From the NCBI GenBank assembly GCA_013824385.1, contig PNNU01000031.1, forward strand, positions 1 through 14,840: a stretch of DNA of 14,840 nucleotides. Reading direction: 5' to 3'. Shown here piece after piece: positions 8,153-14,840 of the stretch. Source of the DNA: Anaerolinea sp. (GTDB taxonomy: Bacteria; Chloroflexota; Anaerolineae; Anaerolineales; Anaerolineaceae). Within the stretch, counting starts at the first letter, position 1. Each line of letters starts with the position of its first letter. The position numbers and the translations under genes are program-made. The notes under the pieces are model-generated. The model had not been told where the DNA came from. It worked only from the letters and a program-made list of their open reading frames with translations, and did not search any database.

Positions 8153-8176
8153 ATTAATGTGTCTACACGAATTAAT
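8153..8176. terminator. Weak AT-rich hairpin between convergent operons
   Basis: ATTAAT-GTG, loop TCTA, CAC-GA-ATTAAT can fold with a two-base bulge. It sits in the 58-base gap between the converging DUF2007 and mocA genes and touches the mocA stop codon. The surrounding sequence is A/T-rich on both sides, so it could act as a bidirectional terminator, but GC content is low and there is no clean U-tract. Confidence 0.3.
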
Positions 8177-8778
8177 TAGTTAATCGAATAAAGGTGTATT
8201 AGCTTCGCATAATCCTCTTCTGTATCGCTATCTTGCAGTAACCGTTCGTCATCCCACTCAAGTATTCTTGTATTGTATGATTTGAATAAAGCTCTCCCAC
8301 CCTGGTCCCCTTGCAAGACCATTATTCCTTCGCTGCATTTTGCTTTAAAAAGTGTAGGCGGACAAATCTTTCCAGCAACTGATGTCGCAACAATATCGAA
8401 TTCAACTTTTTGCGATTCTTCCCTCATTTTATGGATTAAAGCAATCGGTACATGGGGTTGATCACATAAAAAGATGATGAATGAATCAACATTGTGATCT
8501 TTCAATGCAGTTACACCGACTATCATTGAACTACTTTGACCATTTTGCCAGGCCTCATTCCGCGCAATAATGATTTTTTCTTTCCTTATTGCTTGCTCTA
8601 TCTCAATGCAATTAGCTCCGGTTACTACAATAACCGGAGCTAATTGAGCTTCATGAACTATATCTATCAGTTGTTTTATGAAGGTTTTTCCAAACCAATC
8701 CAGGAGTTGCTTTGGTCTTCCTAATCTCGACGAACCACCTGCGGCCAGGATAACAGCCGCTACTTTTTGAGCATTCAT
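8176..8778 (-). CDS. mocA: MocA-type molybdenum cofactor nucleotidyltransferase
   Basis: A 200-residue nucleotidyltransferase of the MobA/MocA fold. MocA transfers CMP from CTP to molybdopterin, giving the cytosine dinucleotide form (MCD) inserted into xanthine dehydrogenase family enzymes, and releases PPi. Visible motifs are the nucleotide-binding loop LAAGGSSRLGRPKQLL (11-26), NEAWQNGQSSSM (74-85), the metal-binding CDQPHVP (105-111), CPPTLF (139-144), GDQGGRALF (157-165) and DTEEDY (185-190). Its start codon overlaps the stop of the hydroxylase large subunit as ATGA, strong evidence of co-expression with its likely client. CTP versus GTP use is inferred from that linkage and from the LAAGxSxRxG loop. 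A perfect 16-bp inverted repeat lies within codons 45-57. A generic sugar-nucleotide transferase is a less likely alternative. Confidence 0.85.
   Translation of the reverse strand: MNAQKVAAVILAAGGSSRLGRPKQLLDWFGKTFIKQLIDIVHEAQLAPVIVVTGANCIEIEQAIRKEKIIIARNEAWQNGQSSSMIVGVTALKDHNVDSFIIFLCDQPHVPIALIHKMREESQKVEFDIVATSVAGKICPPTLFKAKCSEGIMVLQGDQGGRALFKSYNTRILEWDDERLLQDSDTEEDYAKLIHLYSIN
8609..8646. repeat. Perfect 16-bp inverted repeat with 6-base loop inside mocA
   Basis: Left arm CAATTAGCTCCGGTTA (8609-8624), loop CTACAA, right arm TAACCGGAGCTAATTG (8631-8646); every base pairs. On the coding strand the arms encode about Gln45-Val49 and Val52-Cys57 of MocA, a conserved strand and turn (PVIVVTGAN). 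No U-tract follows on either strand. A perfect 16-bp stem in a window this size is far beyond chance expectation. Confidence 0.95.
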
Positions 8779-11006
8779 TTATTCTTCATACCCATAAAAA
8801 CACGTTCTGCAGTTAGAGGAAATTCATCAAACCAGACTCCCGTTGCTGAATGTACAGCGTCGGCCAAAGCGGGTGCCAGTGGTAATAACGGCATTTCGCC
8901 AACTCCTCTAATCCCCCAAGCACCAACTTTATCAGGAATTTCGAGGATAATTGAGTCGATCTTCTCAGGAATATCCATTGCAGTGGGAATCAAATAAGTC
9001 GAGAGTTTATCGGTTAATGTCATTCCGTCTTTTTGAATAAAATCTTCCATCAGAGTGTAACCTGCGGCTTGCACAAGCGCGCCTTCAATTTGACCTACCA
9101 CCTGCTGCGGATTTACCGCCTTACCCACATCGTCTGCACATATGATATTTGTAATCTGAACTTTGCCCGTTTCAATATCCACAGTACATTCGACTACCTC
9201 AGCCACATATCCATAGGCAAAATTGGGTTCACATGCACCAGTTTCAGGGTCAAAGGGAGTCGTTTTGGGTGCCAGGTATTTATATTCTGCAATTGCAGGT
9301 CGTTCTTCATTCTTCCATTTTTCAAGTGCAAGTTCTGAGGCTCCCTTGATGGCACCCCCTGCCATAAAGGTCATACGTGATGCACTCACACTACCTGAAT
9401 TATTAGTTGTAGCTGTATCCGAGGCAACTAATTCAATGATATCGGTTGAAACGCCAAGTCCGTGCGCTGCCATCTGGATAAAAGCTGAATGAGCACCTTG
9501 ACCTACTTCAGCGCCAGCATGCTTTAATACCACTTTCTCAATCTTCTCATCACCATAGAGTTCAATGGATGCCCAACAATTCTCCTGGTATCCGAAAGAA
9601 AATCCAATATTTTTGTACCCGCAAGCAAAACCAAGGCCTTTACGTAAATTCTTTTGTTCACCTGCAACAGGATGATTTGGTAATTGATATTGCAAGTTAT
9701 CGTTCTTTGTCCATCCAGCTTTTTTGGCACAGACTTCGACTGCCTGTTCGATTGTAATACCAGCCGGCAATGGGGTTTGAAGCGAAGTTGGGTCACCTTC
9801 TTTTATTAGATTACGTCTACGTAACTCAACAGGGTCGATCCCCAGTTTTTCTGCCAGCTTGCTCATCTGCATTTCAGCAGCAAAGGCCGCTTGTGGGCCT
9901 CCAAAGCCTCTAAATGCTCCGTTAGGGATGTTATTGGTATAAACAGCGTATGAGTCCACTTTTACGTTAGGAATCAAGTATGGGCCTGTACACAATATAG
10001 TTGCATTGCCAAGTACTTTTGGCGAAGTGTAGATATATGATCCTCCATCCGCAATGATTTCAACTTCAGCTCCGGTGAGAATGCCTTCTTTAGTTGCTCC
10101 CCACCGTGTTTTAATAATATAAGGATGGCGTTTGTGGTGCCCTACCATGGATTCTTCTCGAGACCAGATGATCTTTATTGGACGATTGATTCCCCGTTCC
10201 TTCAAACGATATGAAGCCAATGCTAGAACGATCTGCACGGACATGTCTTCGCGTCCGCCAAAAGCCCCACCAATAGCAGGATAGATTATTCTGATAGCTT
10301 CCAAGGGTAAATTCAAAGCGTGTGCAATTTGTTCCTGGTCTTCATGTACCCATTGTCCGCCAACCACAACTGTAATACGTTCTTCTTCATCATAATAACT
10401 GACTCCGGCTTCAGGCTGTAAAAAAGCATGTTCCTGCACGGGAGTTTTGTATACACTCTCAACAATAACATCAGCTTTATCTAATGCATACTCCACATCC
10501 CCTTTTCTGACTTTAAAATGACAGAAGGTGTTTGTGCCCCGGTCAGGGTGAACAAAGGGTTGAGGATCTTTTATCGCCTCGAGAACATCACTTATGACTG
10601 GTAAAGCGTCATATTCGATCTGGATTAAATCCCTTGCCCGACAAGCAATTTCTTCACTTTCGGCCACTACCAGTGCAACTTGATCTCCCGCAAAGCGCAC
10701 GTGGTCGCCAAATTCTTTGGTGGAACCCGGTCCGCATAGCACAGGTTGATCCGGGCTTCCCAATCCGTATTCGTTATTGGGTACATCTTTCGCAGTAAAT
10801 ATACCCACAACACCCGGATATTTTTCAGCCAGACTCGTGTTAATTGACCGAATTATTCCATGTGGAAAACCGGCAAACAGGATTTTCATATAGAGTTGAT
10901 TGTCAAAATTGAAATCGCCCGGATATTGCGCTTCACCGGTAACTTTGCTTTTTACATCAATTCTATGGATAATCTTACCCAATTCCGGCATTTTTGAAAG
11001 CTCCAT
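8775..11006 (-). CDS. Xanthine dehydrogenase-family molybdenum hydroxylase, catalytic large subunit
   Basis: A 743-residue molybdopterin-binding subunit that hydroxylates a carbon centre, usually of an N-heterocycle or aldehyde, with water as oxygen source. It starts with GKIIHRIDVKSKVTGEAQY, as the family does. Cofactor and active-site motifs: GGAFGGRED (246-254), GAFRGFGGPQ (363-372), GAEVGQGAHSA (498-508), SASRMTFMAGG (541-551), DDVGKAVNPQQVVGQIEGA (625-643) and GIRGVGE (698-704), with E704 as the predicted catalytic base. The FRGFGG loop fits xanthine/purine/nicotinate-type enzymes and not CO dehydrogenase, which has VAYRCSFR there. ATG 11006 has no Shine-Dalgarno. The Met six residues on (10991) has GGAG nine bases before it and may be the true start. 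It follows the small membrane protein gene by 16 bases and overlaps mocA by four. Substrate unknown. Confidence 0.93.
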   Translation of the reverse strand: MELSKMPELGKIIHRIDVKSKVTGEAQYPGDFNFDNQLYMKILFAGFPHGIIRSINTSLAEKYPGVVGIFTAKDVPNNEYGLGSPDQPVLCGPGSTKEFGDHVRFAGDQVALVVAESEEIACRARDLIQIEYDALPVISDVLEAIKDPQPFVHPDRGTNTFCHFKVRKGDVEYALDKADVIVESVYKTPVQEHAFLQPEAGVSYYDEEERITVVVGGQWVHEDQEQIAHALNLPLEAIRIIYPAIGGAFGGREDMSVQIVLALASYRLKERGINRPIKIIWSREESMVGHHKRHPYIIKTRWGATKEGILTGAEVEIIADGGSYIYTSPKVLGNATILCTGPYLIPNVKVDSYAVYTNNIPNGAFRGFGGPQAAFAAEMQMSKLAEKLGIDPVELRRRNLIKEGDPTSLQTPLPAGITIEQAVEVCAKKAGWTKNDNLQYQLPNHPVAGEQKNLRKGLGFACGYKNIGFSFGYQENCWASIELYGDEKIEKVVLKHAGAEVGQGAHSAFIQMAAHGLGVSTDIIELVASDTATTNNSGSVSASRMTFMAGGAIKGASELALEKWKNEERPAIAEYKYLAPKTTPFDPETGACEPNFAYGYVAEVVECTVDIETGKVQITNIICADDVGKAVNPQQVVGQIEGALVQAAGYTLMEDFIQKDGMTLTDKLSTYLIPTAMDIPEKIDSIILEIPDKVGAWGIRGVGEMPLLPLAPALADAVHSATGVWFDEFPLTAERVFMGMKNK

Positions 11007-11022
11007 TTTAATAGTAGATCAA

Positions 11023-11361
11023 TTATTTAACATCATACGGACCACGTTTGGAGGGTCCTAAAAATTTGTCGATTACAAATGTAATTATGCCCATAATCAA
11101 GAACAAAACGAGCGCAATAATAATCGTATAGAAGATCTTGACCCAAAACAATGGATCTTTAAGATGATAAAATACTAAATTTTGTGGAATTAAAACCCAG
11201 GTTAAAACATCCCGTGATTTAATCAAAAAATTGGCAGTAAAATAGGATAATAATGGGATGATAATGATCATGATGCATCCAATTCCGCGCCAGACTGGAT
11301 GGATTTTTGGTTTTTCTTTTTTGGGTGTATTAATACCTTGGTATTGATTATATTTTGGCAT
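11023..11361 (-). CDS. Small two-helix membrane protein within the hydroxylase operon
   Basis: A 112-residue protein with no function that I recognise. It has a basic, polar N-terminus (residues 1-20, rich in Lys and Pro), then HPVWRGIGC (21-29) leading into a first hydrophobic helix (about 27-47). A middle loop with aromatic residues follows, a second hydrophobic helix (about 72-97), and a charged tail ending in GPSKRGPYDVK. By the positive-inside rule both ends are probably cytoplasmic. AAGGG seven bases before the ATG is a fair ribosome binding site. It lies 4 bases after the FAD/Fe-S gene and 16 bases before the large-subunit gene, so it is almost certainly co-transcribed with both. It could anchor the hydroxylase to the membrane, deliver electrons to a membrane carrier, or be an unrelated passenger; the sequence has no Cys or His pattern supporting redox cofactors. 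Confidence 0.8.
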   Translation of the reverse strand: MPKYNQYQGINTPKKEKPKIHPVWRGIGCIMIIIIPLLSYFTANFLIKSRDVLTWVLIPQNLVFYHLKDPLFWVKIFYTIIIALVLFLIMGIITFVIDKFLGPSKRGPYDVK

Positions 11362-11365
11362 AGTT

Positions 11366-12772
11366 TTACCCTTTTGCGGCCATTTCTATAGCCGAAATGA
11401 TCTTATAGTACCCAGTACAACGGCATAAATTGCCAGAAATTCCTGTTTTTATCTCTTCCACAGTCGGATCGGATTTTTCTTCCAAAAGCTTTACCGCCGA
11501 CATCACAAAACCAGGGGTACAATATCCACACTGGACTGCACCTTCGTCAATTAAACTTTGTTGAACCTTATGCAATCCGCCGTTTTCACCAATCCCCTCA
11601 ATTGTAGTTATTTTAGAATTGTGGGCACGAACTGCCGGAATCAGGCAGGCCAAGACAGTAATACCATCCATGTAAACGGTACAAGCACCACATTCGCCTT
11701 CGCCGCAGCCTTCTTTTGAACCAGTTAGTAAAGCATTTTCTCGAATTAGGTCCAGAAGATTCTTGCCAAATCCACCTTCAAGAGAATATTCCTTTTTGTT
11801 AATAGTCACATTAATTACTGACTTTTCATTAAATTCAAGCGAGTTTTCAGTTAACGGAGCGTTTGAACTACGTTCTTTTCCCCATAAAACGACAGGATTG
11901 GTTGAATTTTTCGTATCAGAGGAAAATGCTTGATGTAAGGCTCTTTTTACATGAACAGATATCATCTGCTGGCGGTATTCACCCGACGCCCGAATGTCAC
12001 TTATGGGACTGGCTGATCGGCTGGCCAATTCACCCGCTTTTTCAAACAACTCGTCAGATACAGTTTGATTTTTCAGGCATTCTTCAGCATCCACAGCACG
12101 AAAAACGGTTGGACCGACTGCTCCGAGTGCTATTCGTGATTTAATAATCTTCTTATCTTCAAAGCCAATAACAACAGCACAGTTTAAGATGGAAATAGCC
12201 TGTGCATTGCGTAATCCAACCTTTATGAAACAAGAGCGTTCATTTTTCTTTAGGGATTTGAAATATATATCAGAAATAATTTCATTTTGTAATAGTGTGG
12301 TTTTTCTTACCCCGATAAAAAACCTGCTTATCTCTACAATTCTCTTCCCTGTTGACGAAAGCAGTTCTAATTTAGCATCAAGCGCCATTAACGCTGAAAT
12401 AGTATCGTTTGCAGGTGAAGCTGTAGCAATATTGCCGGCAATGGTACCTCGATTGCGTATTTGAGGAGATCCCACCTGTTCACAAGCTTGATAAAGGCAT
12501 CCAGCAAAATCCTGAATAAGTGATGATTTCAAACAGGCGCTGTGTGTCGCGGTTGGCCCGATATGGATATAAAGCTGATCGTCCATCCAAATCTCATCCA
12601 ATCCACTCACTCTTGATATATCAATTATTTCTTTGATTCCAGCATGCAATCCGCGTTCCATTTCCAAAAAAAGATCGGTTCCACCAGCAATAATCCTGGA
12701 AGTATCTAAATATTTCGCTCTCAAGGCGACTGCATCATTCATACTATTTACAATGAAATATTTTTCGTACAT
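11366..12772 (-). CDS. Fused FAD-binding and [2Fe-2S] subunit of the molybdenum hydroxylase
   Basis: A 468-residue electron-transfer subunit that joins, in this order, a CoxM-type FAD domain (about 1-285) and a CoxS-type iron-sulfur domain (about 317-468). FAD motifs are IIAGGTDL (27-34) and IRNRGTIAGNIATASPANDT (105-124). The plant-type ferredoxin cluster is held by C356, C361, C364 and C376 (GCGEGECGACTV). The second cluster is held by C415, C418, C450 and C452 (QCGYCTPGF, GNLCRCTGY). All eight cysteines are present. Electrons from the molybdenum site in the large subunit would pass through both clusters to FAD and then to an unknown acceptor. GAGGA seven bases before the ATG supports the start. 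The linker (about 285-316) is hydrophilic and variable. No separate Fe-S or FAD gene exists nearby, so the fusion replaces two subunits. Confidence 0.92.
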   Translation of the reverse strand: MYEKYFIVNSMNDAVALRAKYLDTSRIIAGGTDLFLEMERGLHAGIKEIIDISRVSGLDEIWMDDQLYIHIGPTATHSACLKSSLIQDFAGCLYQACEQVGSPQIRNRGTIAGNIATASPANDTISALMALDAKLELLSSTGKRIVEISRFFIGVRKTTLLQNEIISDIYFKSLKKNERSCFIKVGLRNAQAISILNCAVVIGFEDKKIIKSRIALGAVGPTVFRAVDAEECLKNQTVSDELFEKAGELASRSASPISDIRASGEYRQQMISVHVKRALHQAFSSDTKNSTNPVVLWGKERSSNAPLTENSLEFNEKSVINVTINKKEYSLEGGFGKNLLDLIRENALLTGSKEGCGEGECGACTVYMDGITVLACLIPAVRAHNSKITTIEGIGENGGLHKVQQSLIDEGAVQCGYCTPGFVMSAVKLLEEKSDPTVEEIKTGISGNLCRCTGYYKIISAIEMAAKG

Positions 12773-12795
12773 CGACTAGTCCTCGACTAAATCCT
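12773..12795. repeat. Short tandem direct repeat before the FAD/Fe-S subunit gene
   Basis: Two near copies in tandem: CGACTAGTCCT (12773-12783) and CGACTAAATCCT (12784-12795). They fill most of the 39-base gap between the pyrophosphatase gene and the FAD/Fe-S gene and cover the ribosome binding site. They might be an operator or be incidental; no convincing promoter is visible in the gap. Confidence 0.45.
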
Positions 12796-12811
12796 GTTTA
12801 GAGAAAGTGAA

Positions 12812-14158
12812 CTATCCTTCCAAAATACCAAGTACAACAGGCAAAAGTTGTTTCTTTCTGGATACCATTCCTTCTGCAATTCTCGTCTGATCGCTTTGAA
12901 CTGCGTAAGGCAGCTCATCCAAAACCGCAGGTGGATTTGATAGAATCAATCGGCTGCTGCTTCTTACCACGTCGGTAACCATTAATATGGCAAAATCAAC
13001 ATTTTTCTTCTCTCGCAGATCATTTAATGCTGTAGTCAAATCTTCAAGGTGGTCGGTTACTTCATGCAAATCGCCGACTTCTGCCTGGGCAATGGCAAAA
13101 TCATATCCACCGGCCTGATAGATTTTCATATCGCTTTGTACGACATCACTGGCAATACGATTTGCCAGACCAGTGCTTGCTAACAGGACTTTTTTACCGA
13201 AGCTGTCTTGAGTTTCGTTCTCGAGTACACTACCTTTAACAAAAGCCCACCTGGATAATCTCGCAGATGCTTTAATATCTCTTTCAGTGGTTGTCGGGCT
13301 TGTCAGATTTAGCGTGTCAGAAAGCAATCCTGCCAACATCAAGCCGGCAATTTTTGGTGTGGCACTAATTCCAGCCTCTTCCATGCGTTCCGAGACTAAT
13401 GTACTTGTACTGCCGACAATATCCACGGACATGCGAATAGGGGTATGCGTTGAAGGATTCCCCAAGCGATGATGGTCAAGGATTTCGATCAATTGAGCTT
13501 CTTCAAGTGAAGCAACAGATTGCTGTGCTTCATTATGATCCACCATAATGATTTGAATCCTCGGTGGATTGAGTAAGTCGCGTTGGCGGCAAATGCCCAC
13601 ATACCGACCACTTTCATCAATCACAAAGAATTCGTCGCCCTCTTCGCGCAATATCCGATCAACAACCTCTTTAATCTTGGTTGTCACATGGAATTTCAAA
13701 ATTTTAGTGTCAGCAGCGTCTTCGCATGGCGATTCCAAAATTTTTCCAATTCCCACGTCGTGATTTTCAGGATGCACACCGATCAAAGTTGCAATGTAAT
13801 TGAAGAGGCTTCTACCTGTGATTAAGCCAAAAGGCATACCATCCTGATCTAACACCGGTGCGATTCCGCCAGTTCTCGTTGATATTGCCCAGGCCTGGCT
13901 TAACGGCATATCTTTAGTGGTTGAATCTAACCTGCGAACAACACTTTCAAACCTCGGACTGGCGTCATTAATCAACAACGGTGGTTCCAAAGAAAGGTAT
14001 TTCAAAATCCATGCAGTTTGGGCATTAATATTACCCGCTCTAGCTGCAACGGCATCCACATGATCCCTTTCACGTAATAACCATGCGTATCCTACTGCCG
14101 AAGCAATGGAATCAGTATCGGGATTAACGTGTCCAACTACATAAATCGGTGAAGCCAT
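12812..14158 (-). CDS. Family II (DHH) manganese-dependent inorganic pyrophosphatase with CBS domains
   Basis: A 448-residue cytosolic enzyme hydrolysing PPi to two phosphates. The DHH domain is split by a regulatory insert. Metal-binding motif GHVNPDTDS (9-17; H10, D14, D16) comes first, then two CBS repeats (about 66-124 and 144-199). The core resumes with VDHNEAQQS (D207), ILDHHRLG (DHH 228-230) and LLSDTLNLTSPTTTERD (D281). The C-terminal DHHA2 domain ends with the substrate-binding SRKKQ (433-437). All expected ligands are present. CBS-PPases of this kind are known to be controlled by adenine nucleotides (AMP/ADP inhibiting, ATP activating in studied members). The gap between the CBS repeats is too short for a DRTGG domain, so this is the shorter CBS-PPase form. 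ATG 14158 is preferred over the adjacent in-frame TTG because GGAG lies seven bases before it. The LLM gene ends 24 bases upstream. Confidence 0.93.
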   Translation of the reverse strand: MASPIYVVGHVNPDTDSIASAVGYAWLLRERDHVDAVAARAGNINAQTAWILKYLSLEPPLLINDASPRFESVVRRLDSTTKDMPLSQAWAISTRTGGIAPVLDQDGMPFGLITGRSLFNYIATLIGVHPENHDVGIGKILESPCEDAADTKILKFHVTTKIKEVVDRILREEGDEFFVIDESGRYVGICRQRDLLNPPRIQIIMVDHNEAQQSVASLEEAQLIEILDHHRLGNPSTHTPIRMSVDIVGSTSTLVSERMEEAGISATPKIAGLMLAGLLSDTLNLTSPTTTERDIKASARLSRWAFVKGSVLENETQDSFGKKVLLASTGLANRIASDVVQSDMKIYQAGGYDFAIAQAEVGDLHEVTDHLEDLTTALNDLREKKNVDFAILMVTDVVRSSSRLILSNPPAVLDELPYAVQSDQTRIAEGMVSRKKQLLPVVLGILEG

Positions 14159-14182
14159 CAATTATCTCCAATGTTTTGATTG

Positions 14183-14840
14183 TTATTTTTGAGCGAAGGT
14201 ATCAATTAACAGATGCACATCTCCGCCAACAGGATACAAAATCGGACAAGTACACCCGTTAGCCACATATTCAGCCACTTTCTTTTTTGCTTCTTCAGGT
14301 GTGCCTGAAGCCGTAATGTTATGAATCAAATCCTCAGGAACCAGGTGTTTGGCTTTTTGAATTTGTTCATTTGTGGCCGGCCAGCCAAGAATAGCCTGGA
14401 TTTTTTCAACTACATCCATGGAAACGCCTGACGCTTTGGCAATATGAGGTTGCTGGGCTAAATACTGCGTCAACAACCCGCGAGTCGTGTCAATAGCTTT
14501 ATCATGGTCATTATCCACTGAACATACAATTAACTGCGGCCGATCTATTGAATCCAGGGTTTTTCCACTTTTTTTCGCACCAGCCTCAAGCAGCTCAAGC
14601 GCCATGTGATTGTATTCGGGCGGTACACAATAATTCAAAACTGCACCATCTGCAATTTCACCGGTCAATTCCATCATGTTATCGCCTGTGGCGCCGATAA
14701 AGATTGGCACATGCCTTGGTTCTCTACGTCCATGAACCACATCCAATTCGATGTCGTGGACCTGAATGAATTCGCCCTCAAAGCTCACTCTCTCCATGTT
14801 TAACAATCGTCGCAGAATAAGAACAGTTTCTTTCATTGCC
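14183..14840 (-). CDS. LLM-class oxidoreductase, probably F420-dependent (Mer-like), partial
   Basis: The C-terminal part of a luciferase-like TIM-barrel oxidoreductase. The frame runs off the right edge, so the Met at 14836 is internal and roughly the first third of the protein is missing. Visible family features: [20 protein letters not shown] near the cut end (the usual LL.GE.V.F.GE.F segment), [26 protein letters not shown] (strand and phosphate-binding region of F420/FMN LLM enzymes), and [19 protein letters not shown] near the C-terminus. It resembles 5,10-methylenetetrahydromethanopterin reductase-like proteins, many of which in bacteria use F420 with other substrates. The N-terminal residues that would help separate F420 from FMN use are outside the window. 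It is the first visible gene of the minus-strand cluster and lies 24 bases before the pyrophosphatase gene. Confidence 0.85.
   Translation of the reverse strand, partial: AMKETVLILRRLLNMERVSFEGEFIQVHDIELDVVHGRREPRHVPIFIGATGDNMMELTGEIADGAVLNYCVPPEYNHMALELLEAGAKKSGKTLDSIDRPQLIVCSVDNDHDKAIDTTRGLLTQYLAQQPHIAKASGVSMDVVEKIQAILGWPATNEQIQKAKHLVPEDLIHNITASGTPEEAKKKVAEYVANGCTCPILYPVGGDVHLLIDTFAQK

Noticed and set aside
8775..12772. Aerobic CO dehydrogenase (coxMSL).
   Set aside because: The large subunit has GAFRGFGGPQ where CO dehydrogenase has its VAYRCSFR active-site loop, and the FAD and Fe-S domains are fused.
14159..14161. TTG start for the pyrophosphatase.
   Set aside because: The adjacent ATG at 14158 has better spacing from GGAG (seven bases rather than four).

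Overview
The window is densely coding, with no gene-free stretch above 300 bases and no RNA gene, CRISPR array, insertion sequence or phage gene that I can support. The gene set is an ATP-type PEP carboxykinase, a Bacillus-like MrfA/MrfB repair pair, a molybdenum hydroxylase with fused FAD/Fe-S subunit, a CBS-containing family II pyrophosphatase and an F420-type (LLM) oxidoreductase. With the moderately AT-rich composition, this suggests a free-living, probably anaerobic or facultative bacterium. An Anaerolineae-like member of Chloroflexota is my best guess, but that is inference from gene content and not a phylogenetic result.

Layout. (1) Bases 2-3240, plus strand: the C-terminal part of a large protein with two starch-binding-like beta domains and a TIM-barrel region resembling glycoside hydrolases but lacking the expected catalytic glutamates, followed 14 bases later by pckA. 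(2) Bases 3235-4005, minus strand: a membrane A24 (prepilin-type) peptidase, convergent with pckA and overlapping its stop by 6 bases. (3) Bases 4113-8117, plus strand: mrfA-mrfB-DUF2007, a tightly overlapping operon. MrfA carries an apparently intact HNH nuclease domain inserted in its C-terminal zinc-binding region, the most unusual protein architecture here. (4) Bases 8176-14840, minus strand, read right to left: a truncated LLM oxidoreductase, CBS-pyrophosphatase, FAD/[2Fe-2S] subunit, a small two-helix membrane protein, the molybdenum catalytic subunit, and a MocA-type cytidylyltransferase. Spacing is -4 to +39 bases, so this may be one transcript.

How the parts fit. In region 3, the helicase and the DEDDh exonuclease correspond to the MrfAB pair that acts on mitomycin-type DNA damage in Bacillus subtilis; the extra HNH domain would put a second nuclease activity inside the helicase. 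In region 4, MocA would load CTP-derived nucleotide onto the molybdenum cofactor used by the hydroxylase. Electrons from the hydroxylated substrate would pass through two [2Fe-2S] clusters to FAD. The pyrophosphatase could remove the PPi that MocA releases. The substrate of the hydroxylase cannot be read from the sequence.

Structures outside the protein annotation: a perfect 16-bp inverted repeat with a 6-base loop inside mocA, a nine-base G tract near the start of the A24 peptidase gene, and a short direct repeat overlapping the ribosome binding site of the FAD/Fe-S gene.
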